Assembly (NCBI RefSeq): GCF_002949795.1
Contig: NZ_CP026692.1
Location: 4,572,545 to 4,636,544, forward strand
Origin: Nostoc sp. 'Lobaria pulmonaria (5183) cyanobiont'
Lineage (GTDB): Bacteria; Cyanobacteriota; Cyanobacteriia; Cyanobacteriales; Nostocaceae
Direction of reading: 5' to 3'
DNA length: 64,000 nt
The translations under genes were made by a program, and so were the position numbers. Positions 1 through 9,463 of this stretch are shown here, piece by piece. The notes under the pieces are model-generated. The model was not told the origin of the DNA. It did not search any database and saw nothing but the letters and a program-made list of their open reading frames with translations. Position 1 is the first letter of the stretch; each line of letters begins with the position of its first letter.

Positions 1-102
1 CCTAACTGGCCGAATACTGAATTGCCAGCACCGCGAGAGCCAATTAAAACTCAAGATAAACTCCAAACAATTCGCGATCGCCTTGTAAAGAATATTACAT
101 AA
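1..102 (+). CDS. C-terminal end of an unidentified protein (partial)
   Basis: An open frame enters from the left edge and runs for 33 codons to a TAA at 100-102. The visible tail is Pro-rich then basic (…LPAPREPIKTQDK…). A HIP1-like GCGATCGC lies inside it. A terminator-like hairpin follows at 173-207, which supports a real gene end. The family cannot be named from this fragment. Confidence 0.55.
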   Translation, partial: PNWPNTELPAPREPIKTQDKLQTIRDRLVKNIT

Positions 103-172
103 ATAAACAACAAATTTGGAAATCTGACAACTTTTTTCTAATTTTCTAATTATTTGATTATTTTAATTTCTC

Positions 173-207
173 CTGTAGTGCCCTTAAATCTCACTACAGA
201 ATTTTTG
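173..207 (+). terminator. Hairpin plus T-run after the partial gene
   Basis: CTGTAGTG (173-180) pairs with CACTACAG (192-199), followed by ATTTTT. It could end the partial + strand gene, and the other strand could also serve the convergent exoprotein gene ending at 315. The same TGTAGTG/CACTACA arms recur in the hairpin at 43629-43660, so it may also belong to a dispersed repeat family. Confidence 0.5.
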
Positions 208-314
208 TATGCCTGCACTAGCTAGGGAAAAAATAACTATTGGTTATTAACTAAAGTTGATGAGAAGTGCAGTCTACGCCAACGCACCAACAAAAGTTAC
301 AAAAATCTCAAATT

Positions 315-2777
315 TTAATTAGCAGCACAAGATGTAGCGACAAGTGAGGAGTTATGAGGCGATCCAGTGGGTACTTGAGCAACTAGAACCACGTTCCCAT
401 CGGCATCTAGAATCCACCCTTGGGCTTCTACAATTTGAGTAGGTTCATTGACAGAATTAACCTTCTGTGATTTTTCTTCTGTATATACCTGCGCCTTAAC
501 AACGGCTCTTTTCTGAATACCCTCAGCCCGATTCTGACTCTCTGGAGGGAGGGCGATCCAATCTGCTAGCACTGCATCATCAGCTATCAATGGCTCTGTA
601 GGATCGGCTTGTATTCCTCCACGCCCAGTAGTAACAAATGAACTTCTTCCTATTTTTCCACCAGAACTACAACTAGCAGTAACTTGCTGCGAAGCATCAA
701 CCAGATTTACGGGTAGTTCCACTAATCCTTTACTGGGGTCAGCATCTGGTGAGTTGATTTGTACAGTGCCACTTAATGAAGGGTTTTGCTGAGAAAATGC
801 AGTGATGTCACTTGTTGGTAGGTTATTCGGATTTATATCTTTTGGATCGAGCCTCTCCACCTCTGCACGAGGGCGTGACACAAACCCAAAGGTATTCTTA
901 GCGGCGATCGCGATTTTACCACCAGAACCAAAGTTAGCGTTGGCGGTAATATCGCTATTTCCGAAAGGAGTGGCGACAAGAAAGCCATTAGGTGCATTGA
1001 TAGTGATATTACCGCCAGTTTTATCACCTCCAGCATTAGTAGAGATTTGACTGTTGCGACGCATCAGTAATAAGTCCTGCACCTGTACCGCAATGTCACC
1101 GCCCTTACCTGACTCACTATCAGATGTGAGTTTTCCTTTATCCAGCAGGATGGAACGAGCGCTGACATTGAGTTCGCCTGCTAGACCTAAATTGGGTACA
1201 CCTCCTTGATAGTTAACATTTTTTCGAGCTTCACTGCTGACAGTTATTGCCGCCCCATCTTTGATAACCAATCGCCCTGTAGTTAAGGTCAAGTTGCCGC
1301 CATTTCCAGACCCTTGAGTGCCAGCAAACAAGCTACTGAGCCTAGAACCATTTGCTGAGGTTCCGATTAATTCTACGGACTCGAAGGCGTTCACTATCAA
1401 ATCTCCTCCATTTCCTGTAGCTGGTATAAATTGGTTAGAAAAATGCCCAAGTATACCCTCAGAACTTGTTGATATTGCTGCCCCTCCCTCGATACGTAAC
1501 TTTCCAGTATTAATTATTATGTTGCCAGCATTTTGAGTGCCATAAGTTGCATTAAATAATCCACTGGATATTAAATCACTACCATCTGGCAAAGGAGCAA
1601 TGGGGATACCTGCAATTAGTTCTACAGAATCTGAGGCGTTGATGGTCAATTGCCCCGCCAATCCCGAACCAGCATTGAACATTATGACTTGCGCTCCATC
1701 TTTGACAATCAACTTTCTGGTAGTGATATTTATATCTCCAGAGTTTCCAGTGTCGAAAGTTCCAGTAGACAAGAACGCATTTATTCCAAGTTCTACAGAC
1801 TCGGAAGCGTTCACTGTCAAATTTCCTCCTGGTTGCGCTCCCAGAGTAAGAGCCGAAATTTGTGAACCGTCAGTTACCAGTACACGCTGTCCTTGCAGGT
1901 GGATATTACCACCACCTTTGCCACTGGTATCTACAGTAGATGGAATCTCACTTTGCTGGGTTAGTTCGATGTTCTGAAAATTTTGAACACCTTCATATCC
2001 TAATGCCCAACCTTGATTCGTCGAACTTAGACCAACCAAACTATTGCCAGCAACACTTCCTAACTCAATTCTTCCCCCACTTGCCGTTAAATTTCCGCCC
2101 TCTAGCGTTAGATCACCACCTATAAGTGCTAAGGTTTTGCCTTGCCGCACTTGTAGACCAACATTTTGTGCGAAGCTATTAATTGCATTATTTGGACTTG
2201 CTTGGGATTGATTGCGGATAGGTCGAGCAGTTGTTCCGAATTGTAAGCCAATAGGAACACTTTCTTTGAGTAGAGGTGCAGTTTGACCAGATGTAGCACT
2301 AAACTTTGTACCATCAGCAAAGTTCAAACTACTCGCCGTGCTAGCCACAAATGAACCGCCAATATTTAAAGAAGCATTACGCCCAAAAACAATGCCGTTA
2401 GGATTAATCAGAAATACATTGGCTGTGCCGTTAGCTTTGAGAATGCCATCTATATTAGAAACAGAATTGCCTGTCACTCGACTGATGATGTTCTGAATAT
2501 CGATTGCATTGTTAAAGTGGGCTGTCCTTCCCGCAGAGACAGAAAACTGTTCAAAGCTGTGAAACAAGTTTGTACCACGAACTGCTCCACCATCAATCTG
2601 GTCTGTAGGCTGACCATCGATTAGCTTTGGTGTAATTATTGAGCTTTCAGATCCGAGCGTGGCATCTGTTTTAATTTGAGCTAAGGCAAAACTCTCAGCA
2701 AAAGTGAGTACTCCAGCAATTACTAAAGTACTCACCATTCCTAACTTCCACTGGCAACTGCTTCGGTTTTGAGACAT
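315..2777 (-). CDS. Two-partner-secretion exoprotein (filamentous hemagglutinin N-terminal domain, TpsA-like)
   Basis: Predicted secreted or surface beta-helix protein of 820 residues. A signal peptide covers about residues 1-34 (basic start, hydrophobic stretch, then ALAQ). The haemagglutination-activity (TPS) domain follows at about 45-170, with its diagnostic NPNGIVFGRNASL motif and the ITPKLIDGQPTDQIDGG start seen in cyanobacterial members. Residues 200-680 are Gly/Asn/Ser-rich degenerate repeats of the type GGNLTVNASESVEL, as expected for a right-handed beta-helix. The extreme C-terminus ends in TSCAAN. No TpsB/Omp85 transporter partner lies in the window, so the exporter must be encoded elsewhere. 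The adhesion or surface role is a family inference; the substrate is unknown. Confidence 0.9.
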   Translation of the reverse strand: MSQNRSSCQWKLGMVSTLVIAGVLTFAESFALAQIKTDATLGSESSIITPKLIDGQPTDQIDGGAVRGTNLFHSFEQFSVSAGRTAHFNNAIDIQNIISRVTGNSVSNIDGILKANGTANVFLINPNGIVFGRNASLNIGGSFVASTASSLNFADGTKFSATSGQTAPLLKESVPIGLQFGTTARPIRNQSQASPNNAINSFAQNVGLQVRQGKTLALIGGDLTLEGGNLTASGGRIELGSVAGNSLVGLSSTNQGWALGYEGVQNFQNIELTQQSEIPSTVDTSGKGGGNIHLQGQRVLVTDGSQISALTLGAQPGGNLTVNASESVELGINAFLSTGTFDTGNSGDINITTRKLIVKDGAQVIMFNAGSGLAGQLTINASDSVELIAGIPIAPLPDGSDLISSGLFNATYGTQNAGNIIINTGKLRIEGGAAISTSSEGILGHFSNQFIPATGNGGDLIVNAFESVELIGTSANGSRLSSLFAGTQGSGNGGNLTLTTGRLVIKDGAAITVSSEARKNVNYQGGVPNLGLAGELNVSARSILLDKGKLTSDSESGKGGDIAVQVQDLLLMRRNSQISTNAGGDKTGGNITINAPNGFLVATPFGNSDITANANFGSGGKIAIAAKNTFGFVSRPRAEVERLDPKDINPNNLPTSDITAFSQQNPSLSGTVQINSPDADPSKGLVELPVNLVDASQQVTASCSSGGKIGRSSFVTTGRGGIQADPTEPLIADDAVLADWIALPPESQNRAEGIQKRAVVKAQVYTEEKSQKVNSVNEPTQIVEAQGWILDADGNVVLVAQVPTGSPHNSSLVATSCAAN

Positions 2778-2944
2778 GAAAAACTGCCACTCAAAAATCA
2801 GAGTTTATTAAAATACTGCTTTTTGCTAATTAGTGATGTTAGTACATTAATGTAATATTTGCTACCTAAATAATACATAAAAGCAAAGCTTAGTATTTTT
2901 ACATTCACTAGAATAAACTCTTTGCAGTCCGAAGATAAAATTAT

Positions 2945-3271
2945 TTAGCAGTTACAGCCCCTTGGGTTGCCAGTTGAAGGGCAAGGGATACACAATGCTT
3001 TTTTGACTAACACAATTTCTGGTATTGAAGCTGTTGAAGTTTCTGCTAATAATGCATTGGGTTGCTGTTCATCAACGGCATTATCAGATTTGAGTTGATT
3101 GGGGTCGAGATTACACTGCCAATGAATTCTCAAGACTCTATATTCTAATAAGCCGTACTTTTCAAGCACTGAGTGTAAGTCAGCGTTTTCTAGGCTTTCA
3201 TTCATTTTATGCTGAATCTCTTCTTGTAACTGCTGTAATATTTCAGGGTCTATGACTTGTTGAGAACTCAT
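2945..3271 (-). CDS. Small protein with a Cys-rich C-terminal tail; possible RiPP-type precursor
   Basis: Hypothetical 108-residue protein. The first 60 residues are acidic and helical-looking, like a leader (repeated QQLQEEIQHKM and LHSVLEKYGLLEYRV). The last 15 residues form a compact Cys/Pro/Gly tail with four cysteines, CIPCPSTGNPRGCNC; a fifth Cys is near residue 52. A good Shine-Dalgarno-like AAGGAAAAC lies just upstream of the ATG. No modifying enzyme or transporter gene is adjacent (neighbours are an exoprotein and a sugar permease). The architecture, conserved-looking leader plus short Cys tail, resembles ribosomal peptide precursors, but a metal-binding tail is an equal alternative. 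Confidence 0.7.
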   Translation of the reverse strand: MSSQQVIDPEILQQLQEEIQHKMNESLENADLHSVLEKYGLLEYRVLRIHWQCNLDPNQLKSDNAVDEQQPNALLAETSTASIPEIVLVKKALCIPCPSTGNPRGCNC

Positions 3272-3479
3272 ATTGTTTTCCTTCCTGACGGAATGTGTAT
3301 AATTATTGCTTCAGTTTAGTTAGCAATGATTACGCTGAGTGTCATAAAAGTTCATGTTTCCCTGCGGGATTTCCTTTGCAGCTTATTTTGAGAAAATACC
3401 AATTCAAATTATTTATTGTAAAGTGGTCAATCTCGTCTAGTAACTAAAATCGGGCTTCCATTTACCGCCTGTTTACCCA

Positions 3480-4307
3480 CTAATTCTTAATCCCCGTCGC
3501 AGCAATACCTTGAAGAAATTGACGCTGACCGATGAGAAATAATACCATCACTGGCACTGTCGCTATTGTCACTGCTGCCATCATCAAAGGCCAATTATTC
3601 GTAAATTGTTCCTGAAACTCAGCCAACGCTAGTTGTACTGTCCTTAATTCTGGTCGTGTCGTAAATACTAGAGGCTTAAACAAATCATTCCACTCACCAA
3701 TGAAGGTGAACAAAAACAGCGTTACCAACGCCGGACGGGCTAAAGGTAACATCACCCGCCACAAAATTTGCAGTCGGTTCGCTCCATCTATCGCTGCGGC
3801 TTCCTCTAACTCTACGGGAATTGTCTGGAAATACTGACGTAATAAGAAAATCCCAAATCCGCTAACCGCAGTCGGTAAAATGAGCGCCCAGTATGTATTT
3901 ATCAGGTGTCCCCACTTCAACACCAAAAAGATGGGAATCACCAATAACTGAAAGGGAATCACTAAAGTTGCTAAAACGACTAATAGCAGTGCTTGGCGTC
4001 CCCGAAACTTCAATCGTGCTAGGGCGTAACCAGCCAAAGCAGAAGTGACAATCTGAAACGCCGTCACAGCGATCGCTACCAAGGTAGAATTAGCAAACGC
4101 CAGCAAAAATTTCCCCTGTTGCCACGCAACGCGGTAATTTGCTAAAGACCAGTTATTTTTGGACAAATTTTCTGGGCTGGCGGCTGTCGGTGCAAAGGAG
4201 GTGAGAAAGACCACAAATAGCGGTAGTAGAACGATAAATGCCCCTACCAGTAAGATTACTAGGCTCAAAAAATCACCAGATTTTACATTCGGGTTTGGTT
4301 TAGACAT
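3480..4307 (-). CDS. ABC sugar transporter permease, MalG type
   Basis: Inner-membrane subunit of a carbohydrate-uptake ABC importer (CUT1 family). It has about six hydrophobic segments in 275 residues, the usual length. The EAA loop that docks the ATPase is clear: EEAAAIDGANRLQILWRVML at about residues 169-188. The typical GYALARLKFRG segment precedes TM3. The second permease, binding protein and ATPase are not adjacent, so this is an orphan subunit here; cyanobacterial sugar ABC genes are often scattered. The substrate cannot be read from the sequence. Confidence 0.92.
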   Translation of the reverse strand: MSKPNPNVKSGDFLSLVILLVGAFIVLLPLFVVFLTSFAPTAASPENLSKNNWSLANYRVAWQQGKFLLAFANSTLVAIAVTAFQIVTSALAGYALARLKFRGRQALLLVVLATLVIPFQLLVIPIFLVLKWGHLINTYWALILPTAVSGFGIFLLRQYFQTIPVELEEAAAIDGANRLQILWRVMLPLARPALVTLFLFTFIGEWNDLFKPLVFTTRPELRTVQLALAEFQEQFTNNWPLMMAAVTIATVPVMVLFLIGQRQFLQGIAATGIKN

Positions 4308-4487
4308 AACTTGAGCTGCAAAGCATTTATTTCGCTAGTACTAGAGCATTGCCCCCAGCAACAATTAATCTATAAACATAGTCTACTTGTTAAGTTAAAT
4401 TAAACCACAGTAATTGTTACCCTCAGTTCATAGGGTAAATTCAATCCTGGTGTCAAATAATTCAAGTTTACAGGAGTAAAGATAACC

Positions 4488-5186
4488 ATGCAGCAGCTTG
4501 CAGACCAATTTAAAGAATTAGATTTCAAGAGCGAAACATACAAAGATGCTTATAGCCGGATTAATGCGATCGTGATTGAAGGGGAGCAAGAAGCCCATGA
4601 AAATTACATCACATTAGCCGGACTGCTGCCAGAATCTCATGATGAATTGATTCGCCTATCCAAGATGGAAAGCCGTCACAAGAAAGGATTTGAAGCTTGT
4701 GGACGCAATTTGGATGTTACCCCAGATTTGCAATTTGCCAAGGAATTTTTCTCTGGACTACACCAAAATTTCCAAACAGCAACGGCTGAAGGAAAGGTTG
4801 TCACTTGTCTGTTGATTCAGTCTTTGATTATCGAATGTTTTGCGATCGCAGCATATAACATTTACATCCCCGTCGCCGACGCTTTTGCCCGCAAAATCAC
4901 GGAAGGAGTAGTAAAAGAAGAATACAGCCACCTCAACTTTGGAGAAGTTTGGTTGAAAGAACACTTCACAGAATCCAAAGCTGAACTTGAACTTGCAAAT
5001 CGCCAGAACCTACCCATCGTCTGGAAAATGCTCAACAAAGTAGAAGGTGATGCCCACACAATGGCAATGGAAAAAGATGCTTTGGTAGAAGACTTTATGA
5101 TTCAATACGGTGAAGCATTAAGTAACATAGGTTTCACGACTCGCGATATTATGCGCTTGTCAGCCTACGGACTCATCGCCGCTTAA
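4488..5186 (+). CDS. ado: Aldehyde-deformylating oxygenase (alkane synthase)
   Basis: Ferritin-like di-iron enzyme converting fatty aldehydes (C16/C18) to C15/C17 alkanes plus formate. The 232-residue length is normal. The di-iron ligand pattern is visible: E in [11 protein letters not shown] and H in [15 protein letters not shown] in the [12 protein letters not shown] helix, and E/H in [13 protein letters not shown]. The start ATG follows AGGAG at a good distance. It is followed in the same direction by aar, the acyl-ACP reductase that makes its substrate, with 166 bp between them holding a palindromic repeat (5197-5232). This is the conserved cyanobacterial ado-aar order. Confidence 0.97.
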   Translation: MQQLADQFKELDFKSETYKDAYSRINAIVIEGEQEAHENYITLAGLLPESHDELIRLSKMESRHKKGFEACGRNLDVTPDLQFAKEFFSGLHQNFQTATAEGKVVTCLLIQSLIIECFAIAAYNIYIPVADAFARKITEGVVKEEYSHLNFGEVWLKEHFTESKAELELANRQNLPIVWKMLNKVEGDAHTMAMEKDALVEDFMIQYGEALSNIGFTTRDIMRLSAYGLIAA

Positions 5187-5196
5187 AAGAGTACTG

Positions 5197-5232
5197 AGTA
5201 GAGACGCGATTAATCGCGTCTGTACAAGAGTG
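5197..5232. repeat. 36-bp dispersed palindromic repeat, copy 1
   Basis: Contains the perfect 20-bp palindrome AGACGCGATTAATCGCGTCT. The 36-bp block GAGTAGAGACGCGATTAAT…TACAAGAGT is repeated identically at 13754-13789. Here it sits 10 bp after the ado stop and could fold as a terminator or processing hairpin between ado and aar. Confidence 0.85.
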
Positions 5233-5352
5233 CTGAGTGCTGAGTAGTTCAAATTTATCAGAACTTCAGAACTCAGGACTTAGGACTCAGGACTGCTGAA
5301 CCACTTAACAAATTCCACGCCCTCAAGACAGCATAAGCCTAATAATCACTAC

Positions 5353-6372
5353 ATGTTTGGTCTAATTGGACATCTGACTAGTTTAGAACACGCTCAAGCG
5401 GTAGCTCAAGAATTGGGATACCCAGAATATGCCGATCAAGGGCTAGACTTTTGGTGCAGCGCCCCACCGCAAATTGTCGATACGATTATTGTCACCAGTA
5501 TAACTGGGCAAAAAATTGAAGGACGGTATGTAGAATCTTGCTTTTTGCCGGAGATGCTGGCTAGCCGTCGGATCAAAGCCGCAACCCGCAAAATCCTTAA
5601 CGCTATGGCCCATGCACAAAAGCATGGTATTAATATCACAGCTTTAGGCGGATTTTCCTCAATTATTTTTGAAAACTTTAAGTTAGACCAGTTTAGCCAA
5701 GTCCGCAATATTAAACTAGAGTTTGAACGGTTCACCACAGGAAACACACATACTGCCTACATTATTTGTAAGCAGGTGGAAGAAGCCTCAAAACAACTGG
5801 GAATCGATCTCTCAAAAGCGACTGTTGCTATCTGTGGGGCAACTGGGGATATTGGTAGTGCAGTTACCCGCTGGCTAGACGCGAAAACAGATGTCAAAGA
5901 ACTTTTGTTGATCGCCCGCGATCAAGAACGCCTCAAAGAACTGCAAGGCGAACTGGGACGAGGAAAAATCATGGGTTTAACAGAAGCACTGCCTGAAGCT
6001 GACATTGTAGTTTGGGTTGCTAGTATGCCCAAAGGCGTGGAAATTGACCTTATCACTTTGAAACAACCCTGTTTGTTGATTGATGGTGGCTATCCTAAAA
6101 ACTTAGCGACTAAAATTCAGCATCCTGGTGTACACGTGCTAAATGGTGGAATTGTAGAGCATTCCCTGGATATTGACTGGAAAATCATGAAAATCGTCAA
6201 CATGGACGTGCCAGCCCGCCAGTTATTTGCTTGTTTTGCCGAATCAATGCTGCTGGAATTTGAGAAGTTATATACGAACTTTTCATGGGGACGAAATCAG
6301 ATTACCGTAGACAAAATGGAGCAGATTGGTAAGGTATCAGTGAAACATGGATTTAGACCCCTGCTGGTTTAG
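5353..6372 (+). CDS. aar: Long-chain acyl-ACP reductase (aldehyde-forming)
   Basis: NADPH-dependent reductase that converts fatty acyl-ACP to the fatty aldehyde used by Ado. Length of 339 residues is standard. The N-terminal domain begins [15 protein letters not shown]. The central Rossmann nucleotide site [13 protein letters not shown] is at about 158-170. The catalytic cysteine of the thioester intermediate fits [10 protein letters not shown] near residue 294. It lies between ado and accA on the same strand, which places alkane formation next to the first committed step of fatty-acid synthesis. Downstream are heptamer repeats rather than a clear terminator. Confidence 0.96.
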   Translation: MFGLIGHLTSLEHAQAVAQELGYPEYADQGLDFWCSAPPQIVDTIIVTSITGQKIEGRYVESCFLPEMLASRRIKAATRKILNAMAHAQKHGINITALGGFSSIIFENFKLDQFSQVRNIKLEFERFTTGNTHTAYIICKQVEEASKQLGIDLSKATVAICGATGDIGSAVTRWLDAKTDVKELLLIARDQERLKELQGELGRGKIMGLTEALPEADIVVWVASMPKGVEIDLITLKQPCLLIDGGYPKNLATKIQHPGVHVLNGGIVEHSLDIDWKIMKIVNMDVPARQLFACFAESMLLEFEKLYTNFSWGRNQITVDKMEQIGKVSVKHGFRPLLV

Positions 6373-6470
6373 TCATTGGTCATTGGTCATTTGTCATTAG
6401 TCATTGGTCATTTGTTATTTGCAAAGGACAAAGGACACAAGACAAAGGACAACTGACAGAAGACAAAGGA
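6372..6470. repeat. Heptamer tandem repeats (TCATTGG / AAAGGAC type)
   Basis: The aar-accA spacer is made of degenerate 7-bp units: TCATTGG, TCATTTG, TCATTAG on one side and ACAAAGG, ACAAGAC units on the other. Same class as blocks at 8578-8672 and 17525-17648. Such short tandem repeats are typical between genes of heterocyst-forming cyanobacteria. Confidence 0.8.
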
Positions 6471-6506
6471 TAGATAACTTATAACTCGTAATTCATAACC
6501 CCTACG

Positions 6507-7487
6507 ATGGCAACTACCGAGCGTAAACCGCTACTGTTAGATTTTGAAAAGCCCCTAGCAGAACTTGCAACCCGAATCGATCAAATTCGGCAACTTGCAG
6601 AAGAAAATGGCGTCGATGTTTCTGGTCAAATTCGTCAACTAGAAGCACGCGCTATGCAACTACGTGAGGAAATTTTCACTAGTCTATCCCCGTCCCAGCG
6701 ATTGCAAGTCGCTCGTCATCCACGTCGCCCTAGTACTCTCGATTACATTCAGGCAATTAGTGATGAATGGATGGAATTGCATGGCGATCGCTGTGGTGGT
6801 GACGATCCAGCTTTAGTTGGTGGTGTTGGTCGTCTGAGTGGGCAACCTGTGGTGATGTTGGGTCATCAAAAGGGTCGCGATACTAAAGACAATATTGCCC
6901 GTAACTTTGGAATGCCTTACCCTGGCGGCTACCGTAAAGCTATGCGGTTGATGGAACACGCCAATAAGTTTAGTATGCCGATACTAACTTTTATCGATAC
7001 GCCAGGAGCCTGGTCTGGGGTAGAAGCAGAACATCAAGGTCAAGGAGAAGCGATCGCTTACAACTTGCGAGAAATGTTCTGCTTGGATGTGCCAATTATC
7101 TGCACAGTTATCGGTGAAGGCGGTTCTGGTGGTGCCCTTGGTATTGGCGTAGGCGATCGCCTACTCATGTTTGAACACTCCGTTTATACCGTCGCCACTC
7201 CCGAAGCCTGCGCCGCCATTTTGTGGAAAGATGCTGGTAAGGCTCCCCAAGCCGCCGTGGCTCTAAAAATTATTTCCCACGACCTGAAAAAGTTGGGAAT
7301 TATCGACCAAATACTGCCTGAACCCACTGGTGGCGCTCATTCCGACCCCTTGAAGGCCGCTACTACTCTCAAGCAAGTACTGATGGAAAATTTAGACGAA
7401 CTCAATCGTTTAACTGCTCCAGAACGCCGCCAAATGCGCTATGAAAAATTCCGCAAAATTGGTGTTTTTACAGAAGTTGCTCACTAA
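6507..7487 (+). CDS. accA: Acetyl-CoA carboxylase carboxyltransferase subunit alpha
   Basis: Alpha subunit of the carboxyltransferase that transfers CO2 from biotin to acetyl-CoA, giving malonyl-CoA. 326 residues, the normal bacterial length. Visible family features: N-terminal [11 protein letters not shown], the [12 protein letters not shown] and [11 protein letters not shown] stretches, oxyanion-type [15 protein letters not shown], and [17 protein letters not shown]. Directly follows aar and precedes an SDR (possible ketoacyl reductase-like enzyme), forming a lipid-related block. The beta subunit (accD) is not in the window. Confidence 0.97.
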   Translation: MATTERKPLLLDFEKPLAELATRIDQIRQLAEENGVDVSGQIRQLEARAMQLREEIFTSLSPSQRLQVARHPRRPSTLDYIQAISDEWMELHGDRCGGDDPALVGGVGRLSGQPVVMLGHQKGRDTKDNIARNFGMPYPGGYRKAMRLMEHANKFSMPILTFIDTPGAWSGVEAEHQGQGEAIAYNLREMFCLDVPIICTVIGEGGSGGALGIGVGDRLLMFEHSVYTVATPEACAAILWKDAGKAPQAAVALKIISHDLKKLGIIDQILPEPTGGAHSDPLKAATTLKQVLMENLDELNRLTAPERRQMRYEKFRKIGVFTEVAH

Positions 7488-7850
7488 CAACACTGCATAA
7501 TGATTGATTAGCAAACCAGAAATGCTATAATTGCCTATGTGCTTAAAGATTTTTAACAATCTAGCCATAGGCATTTGCATGTATGTTTGGCAAATCTACT
7601 CAATTTGATTGGGTGGATTTTGTATTATGTAAATAATCTAATTTGAATGTATGGGGTGGTTTTCCAGGCAATGATTTGTTGTCTTCACTGGTAAAACCCA
7701 CAATATGAGGACTATTGTGCTGCATCATAGCATTTGCCTAATGGAATTCATCAGATTTTTAGATTCCTTTAATCTATCCAAACCGAGAAGTGTGAATAAT
7801 TGGATGGGAATAGGTTTTGGGAACTGCCAAAAAATTGGGAGACACCATGA
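7488..7850. other. accA-SDR intergenic region
   Basis: 363 bp with no gene. Holds a long-range stem TGCCTATG/CATAGGCA (about 7533-7574) enclosing a small AGATT/AATCT hairpin, and then a terminator-like hairpin at 7592-7621. The rest, up to the GGGAGACACC ribosome-binding stretch before 7851, shows no recognised element. Confidence 0.5.
7592..7621 (+). terminator. Probable rho-independent terminator after accA
   Basis: AAATCTACTCAA pairs with TTGGGTGGATTT (12 pairs including G-T wobbles, 6-nt loop), followed by TTGTATT. Located 105 bp beyond the accA stop. Confidence 0.5.
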
Positions 7851-8576
7851 ATGAGTGTTGAGCAAAAACGACGCGCCCTGATTACTGGGGCAAGTAGTGG
7901 AATTGGGAAAGCAACGGCTTTAGCCTTTGCGAAAGCGGGAGTAGATGTCGCCTTAGTCAGCCGTTCTTTGGATAAGTTGGAGGCGGTAAGAGAAGCCGTA
8001 GAGCATACTGGGGTGGAAGCAAAAGCTTACGCTGTAGATTTAGCGCGGATCATGGAAGTCAAAGAAAAGATCCAAGCCATCGCCCTTGACTTTGGTGATA
8101 TAGACATTCTGGTAAACAATGCTGGCATCGCCTATACAGGCTCTTTGAGCGAAACTCCCTTAGAGGACTGGCAGCAGGTAATTAACTTGAATCTCACCAG
8201 CGTGTTTCAGTGCATTGTAGGGATTTTACCTTCAATGCGCGATCGGGGCACAGGCACAATTATCAACGTCGCCTCAATTGCCGCCAAGCAACCCTTTCCT
8301 GGTTGGGGAGCATACAGCGTCAGCAAAGCTGGTTTGATAGCCCTCTCTCAAACCCTGGCACAAGAAGAACGCACTCACGGCATTCGTGTCACAGCTATCT
8401 GTCCCGGCGCAGTCAATACCGAACTTTGGGATACAGAAACAGTTCATGTCAACTTAGACCGTTCCAAAATGTTAACCCCGGAAATTGTGGCTCAGTCAAT
8501 TCTCTACACAGTTCTGTTACCACAACAGGCAGTGATTGATGAATTGACCCTGATGCCCAGCACTGGCGCACTCTAA
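7851..8576 (+). CDS. Short-chain dehydrogenase/reductase (FabG-like SDR)
   Basis: Classical NAD(P)-dependent SDR of 241 residues. The cofactor motif GASSGIGKA is at about 13-21, NNAG at about 89-92, catalytic Ser in the NVASIAAKQ strand, and the catalytic YxxxK in AYSVSKAGL near 155-159. A purine-rich GGGAGACACC precedes the ATG. Position after accA suggests, but does not prove, a role in fatty-acid or lipid metabolism; the true substrate cannot be read. The alternative in-frame start ATGAATGAG upstream is in another frame and stops at once. Confidence 0.93.
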   Translation: MSVEQKRRALITGASSGIGKATALAFAKAGVDVALVSRSLDKLEAVREAVEHTGVEAKAYAVDLARIMEVKEKIQAIALDFGDIDILVNNAGIAYTGSLSETPLEDWQQVINLNLTSVFQCIVGILPSMRDRGTGTIINVASIAAKQPFPGWGAYSVSKAGLIALSQTLAQEERTHGIRVTAICPGAVNTELWDTETVHVNLDRSKMLTPEIVAQSILYTVLLPQQAVIDELTLMPSTGAL

Positions 8577-8577
8577 T

Positions 8578-8672
8578 TAGTCCTTCGTCCTTTGTTTTGT
8601 CCTTTGTCCTTTGTCTTTTGCAAACGACCAATGACCAATGACCAATGACCAATGACTAATGACTAATGACTA
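8578..8672. repeat. Heptamer tandem repeats (GTCCTTT and AATGACC/ACTAATG type)
   Basis: Runs of CCTTTGT units followed by about nine AATGACC/AATGACT units fill the spacer between the SDR and folE. Same repeat class as 6372-6470 and 17525-17648. Confidence 0.85.
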
Positions 8673-8693
8673 AACCATAACCAAGACTGAATC

Positions 8694-9401
8694 ATGACTA
8701 TTGCTAGTTCCAACGGTTCCAATTGCTCTCAATCGCCTCTGATTCCCGACTTAGCAGAAGCCATAACTCCAAGACCCGATCGCAATACCCACAACGGGCG
8801 ACAAGCGGATGTGTTCCCGCCAACAGAGGAACAGCTGGAGGAAATGGAGGACGCCGTGCGGACACTAATATTGGGAGTTGGCGAAGACCCCGAACGCGAA
8901 GGACTCCTGAAAACACCCAAACGAGTAGCGGAGGCAATGCGGTTTCTTACCAGTGGCTACAACCAATCCCTTGAAGAACTCGTTAACGATGCCATCTTTG
9001 ATGAAGGGCATAGCGAGATGGTACTAGTTAGAGATATTAACTTCTTTAGTCTGTGCGAACACCACATGCTGCCATTTATGGGTAGAGCGCACGTTGCTTA
9101 TATCCCTAACCAAAAAGTTGTCGGACTGAGTAAGCTGGCCAGGATTGTTGAGATGTATTCCCGTCGCTTACAAGTACAAGAGAGACTAACCCGCCAAATT
9201 GCCGAAGCAATTCAGACCATTCTAGAACCTCAAGGCGTTGCTGTCGTGATGGAAGCTAGCCACATGTGCATGGTAATGCGTGGCGTTCAGAAACCAGGTT
9301 CCTGGACTGTCACTAGCGCAATGGTTGGTGTGTTCCAAGAGGAGCACAAAACCCGCGAAGAATTTTTTAACTTAATTCGCCACCAAGCGGCGTTCTTTTA
9401 A
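8694..9401 (+). CDS. folE: GTP cyclohydrolase I
   Basis: Converts GTP to 7,8-dihydroneopterin triphosphate, the first step of tetrahydrofolate (and cyanobacterial pterin glycoside) synthesis. 235 residues. The zinc-site motif [10 protein letters not shown] and the second cysteine in [15 protein letters not shown] are present, as is the [23 protein letters not shown] signature. About 45 residues at the N-terminus (Ser/Asn/Pro-rich) are an extension before the catalytic domain. Downstream is a 60-bp repeat-rich spacer, then trpF on the opposite strand ending toward it (convergent). Confidence 0.97.
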   Translation: MTIASSNGSNCSQSPLIPDLAEAITPRPDRNTHNGRQADVFPPTEEQLEEMEDAVRTLILGVGEDPEREGLLKTPKRVAEAMRFLTSGYNQSLEELVNDAIFDEGHSEMVLVRDINFFSLCEHHMLPFMGRAHVAYIPNQKVVGLSKLARIVEMYSRRLQVQERLTRQIAEAIQTILEPQGVAVVMEASHMCMVMRGVQKPGSWTVTSAMVGVFQEEHKTREEFFNLIRHQAAFF

Positions 9402-9463
9402 GGAATGGGCATGGGGCATAAGAGGCAGGGGAGCGGAGGGGCAGAGGGGCACAGAGGAAAGAC

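Noticed and set aside
802..1977. Several plus-strand frames opposite the exoprotein gene
   Set aside because: Antisense shadows of the repeat-rich minus-strand gene, with no motifs or ribosome-binding sites.
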